This document shows positions 34,431 through 43,737 of a stretch of 64,000 nt of DNA, one piece after another. This DNA is from Eretmocerus hayati (Eukaryota; Arthropoda; Insecta; Hymenoptera; Aphelinidae): the NCBI GenBank assembly GCA_029851415.1, contig CM056741.1, forward strand, positions 85,388,282 to 85,452,281. The letters are read 5' to 3'. The notes under the pieces are model-generated. The model saw only the letters and a list, made by a program, of their open reading frames with translations, had not been told where the DNA came from and searched no databases. The stretch's first letter is position 1. Each line of letters opens with the position of its first letter. The position numbers and the translations under genes are program-made.

Positions 34431-34640
34431 CAAGACCAACAGGTGACAATGACGAAAGTGCCATCAGCTACGACAACACGAGACCTAGAGCCTACTCGAA
34501 CACTAATACCTATTTTTACCAGACAGCAAGCCCCTCCAAGGCATCACGAAGCACATCAGGAATATTCTTTCACATATACTCCGACTATCCGAGCCATAGA
34601 ACCAGTCCCATTACCTGTACAAGGAGTAGACTACCCATGA
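34431..34640 (+). other. In-frame continuation of the envelope tail
   Basis: After the env TAA (34428-34430) the same frame stays open for 69 more codons to TGA at 34638. It is rich in Thr, Pro and Arg (L-P-V-Q-G-V-D-Y-P at the end). It may be an original longer cytoplasmic tail cut by a new stop, since the other breaks in this element are also single in-frame stops. A separate small ORF starting at 34443 is the alternative. Confidence 0.35.
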
Positions 34641-34796
34641 AAACTAGCTATTGAATGACCATGTTGATGACTCATAGGATTTTCTCACCGTAAAGAAATA
34701 ATTAAGAAAGATGCTTATCTAAAGGATTTATTTTCACATTATCACCAGTCTTCTAGCAAAGTTCCGAGAACACCTGGCCTCAAGACGTTATTGAGA

Positions 34797-35455
34797 TCAA
34801 AATCCCCATATACTAAGGAAGGGGAGAAATCGATTCGTATAACCCCTACTTACATTATACATGGATTCGCTGAATATCTCGATATGTAAAATTCTGTCAT
34901 AACCTTGAATATATCTATCTTCAGAGAAGAATAAACGTCGCAACCCAAAAAAGTCATCTGAATCCAGGTCTGATGGAGGGGGCATTCGACCCCATCCCGA
35001 TTAGTGAAATTGTGGTAATATCCCTTGCCAGAAGGAATCGTTTCGGAGACGGTCAGCCCTCCTTAAGGCTCTTGTCACGGCCCATTGATGGAACTAAGAT
35101 TAATTTTAACTTTTTCCGTGAACCCGTTTTACGCTTCAATAAAGATTTACGATAAATGATAGGAAACATAAATTTACACTCACACAAACCCTCACACACG
35201 GACGCCGCGGGCCTCTGATCAGGAAAGGTGGTGGTACCTCCCCACGAACCCGACATTCTCTTGCCACACGCCGATAACGCCTAACAGCAGCCCATCTTCC
35301 AAACTAAGAAATTTTCTTTTTGTTTTCTTCATGAGTTGTAACCGAACCAGTAGCATGAATTTATACAGCTCACTAGGTTGCACTTCATTCGCCCAACGGT
35401 ACCGGGAAGATCGAACTCGAGGCACGCGTCTACGAAAATGGTTCTCATCATCCAT
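34797..35455 (-). pseudogene. Antisense spliced gene, copy 2 (broken)
   Basis: Three exons can be laid out on the minus strand by comparison with the copy at 36386-36961. Exon 1 is 35455-35387 (23 codons, ending R-Y-R-W-A-N), exon 2 is 35303-35184 (120 nt, starting F-G-R-W-A-A-V-R-R and ending R-V-C before GTGAGT), and exon 3 is 35093-34797 (starting FHQWAVTRALRRADRL, later F-F-G-L-R-R-L-F). Introns of 83 and 90 bp are phase 0 and end in TTAG. The first donor reads GA instead of GT, and exon 3 has an in-frame TAA at 35003-35001, so this copy looks inactive. AATAAA on the minus strand lies at 34732-34727. I do not recognise the family; the protein would be Arg- and Trp-rich. Confidence 0.65.
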
Positions 35456-35963
35456 GACGAGATCAAAATTTAGAAATAGCTCGCGAGCAGGGAATAATTC
35501 AGACTTCAGACACATGATGTTCACGACTCTGCACTGACAGAAATGAATGTTACCCGTTCATACAGACATACAATAAAGTCCTATAAGCTGACTCAAGAGC
35601 TGCCCTTGCACCGAAATTGCTGACAACAGATTCACGCGATCCTATTGCTAGCTCGGATGCATGAATTTGACACCAACAACCTGTCCATAAAATGGGACGA
35701 ATCATGAAAAAGAACGTGGACTATCAACCTACCCATCAACATCGATAACTTACCATACCTGGTTTGAAAAATCTTACTGGTCAGAGAACCAAGATGCTTA
35801 ATTTATTTAGGAGTATTTTAAGAGGGCCAAAATTTTCGACCAAGGATCCATGTATCCGGCCCTTGATTAATATCTATACCGAATAACTGAATTCTCATAC
35901 ACCAAGAAAATAGAAATCCAAGCTCATAGGAGGCCCAATGCTGCAAACGAATAACATTGTTCG

Positions 35964-36053
35964 CCGTTACAAAATGTCACACTGCGGCGAAATTTCGCGC
36001 TGTGACAGATGTCACACTGCGACAAAATGTCACGCTGCGACAAAACGTCACGT
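35964..36053. promoter_or_regulatory. Second array of the 19-bp palindrome between the antisense genes
   Basis: Four units close to GCGTGAC-N5-GTCACGC lie head to tail at 35964-35982, about 35998-36017 (4-base spacer), 36017-36035 and 36035-36053, plus a variant palindrome GCGGCGAAATTTCGCGC. They sit downstream of antisense gene 1 and 510 bp or more upstream of antisense gene 2, so they could serve as a promoter or insulator. No ORF covers them. Confidence 0.6.
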
Positions 36054-36385
36054 TGCGAAAAAAATCGAATTAGATAAAATCACGTAGATGCATTGGACCT
36101 CATCGTAAATTTTTCCAGACATACTAATCATGGTTCTTGTTTTGGAATGTAGAAAAAGGCTACTCTAGGAGTTTCAAATATTCAGGTCTCCAGGAACACA
36201 ATAAACGCCGTATACGGAATTTCATGTTGATAATACTACAAATTATTCAAAACAGAAATTAAGGAAAAAGAGAATTTATTGTGAAATTTTCTTCAATCAT
36301 ATATCAATTTACCAATAGTCTTCGAATAACACTTCTAAAGAGAGGAAAGCAAGCACAACCAAATGTCCGTTCACATCTAGGTCAT

Positions 36386-36961
36386 CTATAGCAATTTCGG
36401 GAAAAATTGGAAGGGTTCGTCCGTCACTAACCCTTCATGCAGCATCATTCCACACATCCGCCAAAAACCGTTCATTTCGTGCCCAAATTCAATTTTTCCA
36501 TGGTGAAACAATCGCCGGAGACCGTAATAGTCAGTTTCTTCTTCAACTGATACGTCTAATAGGCCTTGACTGAACTTTTCATTATACAGTCGGTCCACAC
36601 GACGTAAAACTCTTTCGGAAGCCCAGTTATCAAACTAGAAAAAAAAGAGGAAAAAAATGATAATAATAAATATCCATTGAAGCCCACATTCTGCAATAAC
36701 TCACGAAACAACAAAGGTTACTCACGCAAACTCGCGAATAAGAGCGGCGGGGCAACTTGCGGATGTAGGGCAGCGGGCATAGCCCTCGGTCGATGCGGGT
36801 TTTATTCGCCGCACGATGTCTTCGGAGAGCCCACCAATCTTCGAACTGCAATCCCGGCATTCGTATTTGGCAACAATAATTGAAACCAATATAAAAGCAA
36901 TATAACTTACGTTGACCCAGCTGTATCTCGGACGGGGAGCCATATGAAATTGATTCTCCAT
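36386..36961 (-). CDS. Antisense three-exon gene, copy 1 (139 residues, unknown family)
   Basis: Exon 1 is 36961-36911 (ATG start, 17 codons, ending R-Y-S-W-V-N, donor GTAAGT). Exon 2 is 36845-36726 (40 codons, after GCAG; starts F-E-D-W-W-A-L-R-R, ends S-R-V-C, donor GTGAGT). Exon 3 is 36634-36386 (82 codons and TAG, after a long pyrimidine tract and CTAG; starts FDNWASERVLRRVDRL). Introns of 65 and 91 bp are phase 0, and the joined frame is open throughout. AATAAA follows about 110 nt after the stop (36280-36275). Exons 2 and 3 both begin F-x-x-W with Arg-rich helices, as if duplicated. The small basic protein would probably be nuclear or nucleic-acid binding, but that is inference. A paralogue with the same exon plan lies at 34797-35455. 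Confidence 0.7.
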
Positions 36962-38009
36962 TTATCTTAAATAAATTTTTGTATCTGAATTTTTTTTTTT
37001 AAGAATGCAGTCCGAAACCAACGAATGAATATAAAACACAGCACCGCCTCGATTTCCGAAACTATACTGACAACGTGGACGGATCGACAGTACAGACACA
37101 ATCCTGGCCAACAGACTTAGAACTATACAAAACTTGGGAAAGTCACATTTCTGATGCACCGTCAGCCAAATTCCTTCGCAGCTCGAAACTTTCTTCAAAC
37201 CTGCATGCATAGCTCGAATGTTGACTGTTCCTGTATATGGTCTGGCGAACATCCTTTGAACCAATTACGAAATAACTATACTGAATTATCTAGGGAACGG
37301 CATAGGGCGAATCCCCTTACTTATGGAAAACTACTCTCACATTTACCAGAGTCATACGATGTTAGTATTAATTATAAGGCTTAACTAATCTAGCAATATA
37401 TGTATGTGAGACTATTTCATCACAGTGTTGAAACAGAGAAATTAGAATAATTTTAGGTTTTCGATTATTCCAATTCATCAGCGCCAATTGAATCACGGCA
37501 AAATAGAGAATAAGTCAATATATTACATATGTAAATCACATCGTATGTCTACTGTTGCATGATTTAAAGTTTTGTAAATTTATGATGAATATTACACCGA
37601 TTTGAACCCACACATATGAGCGTCATAAACACATGGAAGCACCAGGCGACGTTTCAACGTTCAATGGATCTTATGCATTTGAATCTTCGCGCCACTTGCA
37701 CAACACATGTAGTACGGACTGCAACCAAGAGATGGCGCCACCATGTACTTTTCGCGAGTTTACTCATTACCGGCAATCTACAAATCACTCCATCAGCATC
37801 CAAGTATATCAATTCAACGTAGCACTGACTACAAACAAGAGATGTCGCCACCATGCACTTTTACGAGCTGACTGATTAACGACAATCTACAGTTCATGTC
37901 ATTAACAGCTAAGTGAATTAATTACCCCAGTCATTAACGTCACGTGGGCGACACCGCATAAAATGGAGAGAGAGACAGTGTGAAACTTTTTTCTGAGTAT
38001 TTAAAAGAC
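36962..38009. other. Interval between antisense gene 1 and the accessory ORF, with a 110-bp duplication
   Basis: No convincing gene. A stretch starting at 37718 (CAAGAGATGGCGCCACCATG) is repeated 110 bp further on from 37828 with about 80 percent similarity by eye. A plus-strand TATAAAA lies at about 37029. Splice signals feeding the accessory ORF could lie here but none is clear. Confidence 0.45.
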
Positions 38010-39615
38010 ATGATAGATCGGGCTCACAAAGAAATGGAAGAGTCCCATAAGACTTATGTAGCAGCAAAAGAAGATTTTCTTGTGAAATATAGTGCTTATA
38101 CCCGTGGTGTTGATATGTATAAGTGCTTCTTACAGGAGAATAGCTCCTTGTGTATCGACGATTTCAACGTCCAGAAATCCCCACTATTGGAGAGCGGCAC
38201 ACGGACGGACAAGATTTATCATCATCAGAATATTTCTCCGTCGGAAACATCCTCCAATGGGAACTCTAAGCAGGATGGGCTACACCATATACAAAACGAA
38301 AAGCGAAACAACATCACTAGCGTCAGCATCGGCCCGAAACCAACGTCGATATCGCTCCTCTCGTCAGGTATGATATATCATGGCCCTCTCATGAACCAAG
38401 CATATATCATACCAGAAACAAGCACATCCTCACCGATCGCACACGTGGCTCACCGGCACATTCCATCCATAGCATTTCAAAACACAGCAACAGGCGCGAC
38501 AAATTGTCACGCTGCCCCTACCGGTGCCGTCGCTCAACCAGATACTCCCCGCTTGAAAGCCAACGCGACAAATTGTCACGCTGCCCCTACCAGTGCCGTC
38601 GCTCAACCAGATACTCCCCGTTTGAGAGCCAGCGCGACAAATTGTCACGCTGCTCCCACCAGTGCTGGCACTCAACCACATACTCCCCGCTTGAGAGCTA
38701 GCGCGACGAATTATGACACTACTCATACCAGTGCCGCCGCTGAACCACCTACGCCTCGCCCGGGAGCCAACGCGACAAATTGTCACGCAGCCGTCGCGGT
38801 CTCTCATTCTCCAGCTATCGGGAAGCCACCCACAATTGATTCCCTACACACCGGGACAAATGATCAGGGGATTCCTGGGAATCGTCACACAGACAATATC
38901 GGAGAATCGGAAAATGATGCAACATCCTTCTACATACTTCCATGCACCCTGTCTACATACAATGGCATCGACAGATCTCAAAATTTAACGTCAATCAATT
39001 CAGCACATCTCCAGACTGTGCCAGACATCATCTCTACAGCCAACGTACCGATATCAAATGCAAGGACAATAGGAAACACTACTGACATCCTTAACGAATT
39101 ACTCGGAATACCCAATTCCTCGGGTACCGAAATGCACGACAATCTATCCGACTATGCTGACAAGGATGATAACGGTACGCTACATTCACAACAAGGGCCC
39201 GCGCTTCCCTCGCCTATTCATATAGAAATTCCCAATCCAGCTACATCAAGACTGCAGAAACAACGACAGGACAGCGATTTAGAAGCTTATGAAGAAGAGC
39301 GGGGAGACCCCCTAGATAAGGGACAAAGTGACTCTGATTCTACCAGTGACACGGAACGAATTCCACTACCTCTCAGCGAAAGAGAAGGCAAATCTTCGAG
39401 AAAGAAAACGCGAAGAACCATCATCAAAGATCCCACCGGAGAATTGGTGTTACATATGCCGTAAAGTACATGAAGAGAGCCCCAACCGCTGGTCACCGTG
39501 CACAAAATGTAAAGTTGTGATGGCAGAAGTGAAGTGCTTGCAAGACACGAACCTACAATCATTCGAGTGTAAGGACTGTATGGACTCTAGAACGAGGAAA
39601 CGTAAGGGTAAATAG
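38010..39615 (+). pseudogene. Accessory ORF with 23-residue repeats and Cys-rich finger
   Basis: The frame is open from 37962 after a TAA, and its first ATG is at 38010. The N-terminal 60 residues form an amphipathic helix region (M-I-D-R-A-H-K-E-M-E-E-S-H). From 38494 there are five 69-bp repeats encoding A-T-N-C-H-A-A-P-T-S-A. A long Ser/Thr/Asn-rich part and an acidic stretch follow. The frame is then lost between about 39330 and 39460. In the next frame (to 39615) a finger of the form C-x2-C-x13-C-x2-C-x8-C-x10-C-x2-C is followed by a basic tail R-K-R-K-G-K. It lies between env and the polypurine tract, where complex retroviruses keep regulatory genes. The finger could bind nucleic acid; I do not recognise the family. 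Confidence 0.6.
38494..38838 (+). repeat. Five 69-bp coding repeats, each carrying the 19-bp palindrome
   Basis: Units start at 38494, 38563, 38632, 38701 and 38770, exactly 69 bp (23 codons) apart. Each begins with GCGCGAC or ACGCGAC, AAATT, GTCACGC, which is the same inverted half-sites with 5-bp spacing as in the LTR. The fourth is degenerate in its right arm. Confidence 0.9.
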
Positions 39616-39714
39616 GATCAATATACACGTACCAGTACTTCCATGTGCACCTTGAATTTAATGAGGCGCCACGTCAGGGCCTCTTTGTGTTTGTGTGGCC
39701 CAGCACCTTCGGTA

Positions 39715-39880
39715 CATTCTCGGGGCGAGAATGGCCTGGCGGGGGGAGGTGTGGCGTCCCGAGCTTGCAAAAGCTCTCGCAACATCAACCCCGGTGTCAT
39801 TCTCGGGACGAGAATGGTCTGACAGGGGAGGTGTGGCGTCCCGCGTTCACGAGACGCCCCGTCTCACTCAGGTTTTGTAT
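39715..39880 (+). repeat. 83-bp duplication spanning polypurine tract and LTR start
   Basis: CATTCTCGGG...GAGAATGG...GGGGAGGTGTGGCGTCCCG occurs at 39715 and again at 39798, a period of 83 bp. The second copy joins the real 3' LTR (39832) through the polypurine tract AGGGGAGG (39824-39831). The first carries a second tract and the first dozen bases of an LTR (from about 39750). Confidence 0.85.
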
Positions 39881-41232
39881 AATTCGCAACAGTCGATATA
39901 CGAAGTGATGTGAGGACTCGTGAGGAGAGAGCGGAGTCGATTTTGTCCAAAGCGTGACTTCTTGTCACGCGTGTCAATAGGTCACTCTACCCTCTGATCA
40001 TGCGTGACATCAAGTCACGCCATTCATTCACTTCGCGTGGCAATGAGACACACTTTATTGAGCGTGACAATAGGTCACGCTTGACACAGTTTATAATCTC
40101 AAAACGATTTTGATGAAACAATAATTATGATTTCAAAATTGACGCAAGCTGGCCCAGGCTATGAATGTGGGTCTGAACGTTGGCTCGCTGATCAGTCTGT
40201 CAAAGTTTTCGTTCCGGAGCTTTTGAGTCCGCGCTATTGTCTCCGCCCAAACACCTTAAAGAGTGACAGAGCGTCTGTTCGAGGAGCGGCGAGCCAAGGG
40301 TTAGATTTGATCCCGCACTTGGGAAAAGGCGTTACCCGTACTTAAAGCTGCAGCAGGGCCAGCTCCGAATTTGTCCTCAAGTTGAGCTGCAGTAGGATCA
40401 GCTTACAATTTATCCTCAAGGCCTTCTGAATCGACATTCCCGCCTCCAGAGGACAGCCAACTTATAACGACTCCGCTCTCCTCTCGAGTAATATTAAGAA
40501 TCTGCGTAACTGTAAGTCGAAATTGTAATTTCAAAAATCATATTTCAGAACAAAGCCCAGAATACCTAGTATAAGTGCACTCTTGAAATGAGCCATTGAA
40601 AACCGATCAATTCAGAAATTACGCTTGCTTATTCAATCGATCTCGATTCTCAAGATCAATCTGAATTGTTGATTGAATTCTAATAAATCTATTTCATTAT
40701 CGAAAATCCATCTTATTGTTTCGAAATTTGTAAATGCATGCTTATTTGGAGAATTACGATTAAATTCGAATGTTTTATTCTAAACTTGGATTTGATTATT
40801 ATTAAAGATTTTATTTTCGATTTTTGAACCACTTCACATAATTAATATTGGAAACTTTGGCCAACCTATTCGCTTAATTACCCTCAAATCTTTTACGTTT
40901 CACATGAACATAATACTTGCCTTTTCTAAAATCATTCGGCCAAATTTTCCAGTCAAGTTCGGTACATTCAATATAGATACATTTTCTCCAAGAATAACTA
41001 AGAAATTATATATATATATATATCAGTATATTCATATATATATATATATATATATATCCATTCAGAAGTATAAGTATATATATCACGATATATCTATATA
41101 TTCATATGAAAAGGGACAAAGGAATCAAGCTGCTGACAAGGAAAAGGTAGGTGCAACTGGGCAGTCCGCCCATACGACTGTTTCTAACGAACATATATTT
41201 GGTATCCCGAGACCTCCGCTCGGGACATAACA
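39832..41232 (+). repeat. 3' LTR
   Basis: Runs from TGTGGCGTCCCGCG to GGGACATAACA and matches the 5' LTR. It carries the same five 19-bp palindromes (39952-40080). Its TATA box is mutated (TATGAATG at about 40160). It shows the uninterrupted TA-rich site that is split in the 5' LTR. The AATAAA signal is near 40682. Confidence 0.93.
39952..40080 (+). promoter_or_regulatory. Five-copy 19-bp palindrome array of the 3' LTR
   Basis: Units start at 39952, 39969, 40002, 40035 and 40062, the same spacing as in the 5' LTR. Sequence differences fall mainly in the 5-bp spacers (TTCTT for TTCTC, ATCAA for ATTAA), while the arms are unchanged. Confidence 0.8.
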
Positions 41233-41283
41233 GACGGAATCACACACAACGCAAGTGATGATAGTAAGTATGTACGTCGATCA

Positions 41284-41996
41284 TCAACCGTGAGCGCTCC
41301 TAACGCCAAACGATATGGCGTCACAGGCATGAGCCATGATATATACTTCCAAATGCAAGTGCATACATGCATTCGGGCGACAATGGAGCTTCAAAATTTG
41401 ACTTTTTGAGAAATTATTGTGTACAACACAAGCGTAGTGAAAGTATGGGAGAATCAATAACTTGACTAGCCATTGTTTGAGTATCCTGGACACAGCACGA
41501 TTATGGAAAGGTAGTTTGTACAGTGCTCTCTCAATCCGACTAGATATTGAGTTCACATTCTGTCTCAACTAAGAGTACGCTCTGGTTGAATGCTGAGATC
41601 AGACACATGATCGCAGTATGGTGTGATGACTCCGCTCATCACGATCGCATGCAGCGGAGCGAAATCGATTGGATTTATGTACTTAGGACTGCTGATGATG
41701 ATCACTCTTGTTCTATCTGGATTGAGCTGAATGAGGTTTCGTTTCGACCAATGATAGACATGATTTGGATCCTTGTTCACTCTATCCATACATCCATGCA
41801 AGTCTGACACACAACAGAGCGGGTATGGAAAAACGTCATCGGCATAAATGACGTGTTTTGTATGATGTGCAACATGATGGAGGTCATTCATGAAGATGGT
41901 GAATAAGGGGAGGGGGGATTTTCTTTCAGATCTCAACATTCTTAACCGTGATTGGGGAAAATTCGAGATAATTCTGGAAAACGTTCGATAGAGAGG
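41284..41996 (-). pseudogene. LINE reverse transcriptase, palm and thumb
   Basis: The ORF 42164-41565 becomes LINE-like once past the Tigger insertion. It shows L-P-L-F-T-I-F-M-N-D-L, the motif before the active site of non-LTR reverse transcriptases, then H-V-I-Y-A-D-D-V-F with the catalytic Y-A-D-D, and later W-S-K-R-N-L-I-Q-L-N-P-D-R-T, a conserved palm helix. The next frame (41568-41284) gives the thumb, with L-P-Y-F-H-Y-A-C-V-V-H-N-N. The enzyme would copy element RNA at a nicked target. Frame changes and the missing endonuclease make it inactive. Confidence 0.8.
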
Positions 41997-41998
41997 TA

Positions 41999-42847
41999 CA
42001 GGCATCCCTCGTTCAACGCGGTTTTGGTCAACGCGGTTTTGGTTATACGCGGTTTTTGAATTGCCACCTTTTTTTTGTTCAACGCGGTTTGGGACTTGTA
42101 CAACGCGGTTTTGAAAATGAAATTTTTGAAGAAAGCTTCGAATGACGTCAGCAAAAAGACGCAATCGACCGCAAGAATAACAAACAATTTACATCGAATC
42201 TGTTGAGTGCTAAAACTCGTGAATAATCACACATATAACAGTTCTGAGGAATTCTACTTTTTGATGCTGTCTTGGGTGAACGAATCGAGACTGTATTTAT
42301 TATGACGAGTCATTGATTTTCTAAGACAACTACGTCTGATTGTTTGAACCCCTAACCAAAAAATTCAAATTTTTGTTTACATGAATCTTGGCTGTACTTT
42401 TAGCAAAGTAAAATTCATCTCTTTTCCATAATGTCTGAAAAAAGAAAACAAGTATCACCTTGCTAAAGTTCTCCCGCTGCTAAAAAGTCTCGAAAAGTGA
42501 TGAACTTGGAAAAAAATCGAAAATTTTGGACCTATTGAAAACAGGTGTAAGATTTGCAGAAGTTGCGCGGAAATTTTGTAAAATGAATCAACAATAATAA
42601 CTATTCGTGAAAGTGAACAGAAAGTCCGGGGAAGTTTTATGGTTTATCAGCACTAACGATGATTTCATCATTGAAAAGACTTCCATTTGATCCCAAATTC
42701 ACAAAAAAAATCGGTCATAGTTGGTCGATCATGAGTCTTGGTACGCATCCCCTACTTCTCCATAAGAGCAATGCTTTGTTCAACGCGGTTTTGCTCAACG
42801 CGGTAACCTGCTGGAACGTAACCCCCGCGTTGAACGAGGGACGCCTG
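41999..42847. mobile_element. Pogo/Tigger-like transposon remnant
   Basis: TIRs CAGGCATCCCTCGTTCAACG (left) and the same with one change (right) are flanked by TA (41997-41998 and 42848-42849). Inner copies of CAACGCGGTTTTG follow. On the plus strand from the ATG at 42431 a short broken frame (M-S-E-K-R-K-Q-V-S, then K-K-S-R-K-V-M-N-L-E) matches the start of Tigger transposases, before the CENP-B-like helix-turn-helix (about 42500-42610, with stops). The TIR type, TA target and protein start agree. Confidence 0.8.
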
Positions 42848-43080
42848 TATTCAGAAATGTCGCCGAGATTAGTAGTTTCAAGCACTGGACATTCAAGTGA
42901 GATGGTAGCACAGTGTGAGTCAAGTATGTGCGATGGATTTACTGGAGTGATGGAGAAAATTTCGGCTTTGAGACTCCTATTGAAAGTTACCTTCACAATT
43001 CCTCCAAATGATTTCCTCCAAGTATTCGTTCTTAGCAACATTAATCCCGTTGCTCACTCCAGACTCTAACGTTTCCTAGA

Positions 43081-43457
43081 TAGGGATATCTAGAGAGCGC
43101 TCCCATATCTTAACTCTCCTGAGTAGACCTCATACACCATTTCCACGCTGAGCTCTTGCAAGGTCATCTCCCTGTAGACGACGTTGAACTGACTCCAGGG
43201 TCCCCCATGATGTCCATTAGGGTGATCCTCGGGTTAACCCCGATTCGAGGTGCTCGATTTCTGGGTCATCCTCGGTTGGGTCCCGATGATGTCCAGAAAT
43301 CGAGGTCTACCTAGAGATGACCTTGCACCAGCGTAAAAATGATGCATCTACTATTGTGCGCGCGCGCCGCGATGTTACGTGATAGCCCCGATTTATTATG
43401 AAAAGCACTCGTTTTGGGTTCTTCTGTCTTTATACCGTCTGCATTGACCCCTCAAGG
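43081..43457. other. Interval with inverted repeats, no gene
   Basis: GCAAGGTCATCTC near 43156 and GAGATGACCTTGC near 43314 form an inverted pair enclosing a second pair (TCGATTTCTGG near 43255 and CCAGAAATCGA near 43295). It is probably a small fold-back. A CG-rich run (GCGCGCGCGCC) lies near 43360. Confidence 0.5.
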
Positions 43458-43737
43458 GCGTGTCTCCAATTCAGGCGCATGCGACGCCATCGGCGCACGA
43501 CACGGCTCACGCCGCGACACAAGCTCATACGATGACACCCATTTGTATCTGGAAACTAGTCGTCTCACATTCTATCGCAAGTTTTGGATATGAAGAGACT
43601 TTCCTCATACCCACGAGTCGAGAAATGTCAAAAGAAACGTTTTGTGAACAAAAACAATCGTGGCGAGTGAGCCTGTGTCGCGGCGTGCACCGTCAGGTGC
43701 GCCAATGGCATGGAATGTGCCTGAATTGGAGACACGC
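43458..43737. mobile_element. Small fold-back MITE
   Basis: The ends GCGTGTCTCCAATTCAGGC (43458) and its exact reverse complement (ending 43737) continue into arms of about 75 bp with scattered mismatches, around a middle of about 140 bp. The ORF across it (43460-43750) reflects the repeat. Confidence 0.75.

Larger units (their letters stand above)
20919..41236 (+). mobile_element. Errantivirus/gypsy-like endogenous retrovirus with extra genes
   Basis: The element is bounded by LTRs starting TGTGGCGTCCCGCG and ending GGGACATAACA, and by the 4-bp target duplication GACG (20919-20922 and 41233-41236). Inside, in order, are a primer-binding-site candidate, a remnant of the Gag tail, protease, RT/RNase H, long linker, integrase, envelope, two antisense spliced genes, an accessory ORF, a polypurine tract and the 3' LTR. 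The length is 20.3 kb, or 15.9 kb without the nested fold-back in the 5' LTR. This is far longer than usual errantiviruses (about 6-9 kb), even though Gag is mostly missing. All canonical genes are broken. Confidence 0.9.
41237..43080 (-). mobile_element. LINE (non-LTR retrotransposon) fragment
   Basis: Minus-strand reading frames carry a Jockey/RTE-type reverse transcriptase in pieces: an upstream RT piece (43080-42850), the palm (41990-41565) and the thumb (41568-41284). A Tigger-like element splits it at 41999-42847, and the LTR retrovirus inserted at its left edge. The 3' end probably lies at 20400-20918 on the far side of that retrovirus. Frameshifts separate the pieces. Confidence 0.75.

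Noticed and set aside
38430..38807. 125-codon minus-strand ORF over the accessory-gene repeats
   Set aside because: The 69-bp repeats are open on both strands. The plus-strand frame extends far beyond them and is the better candidate.
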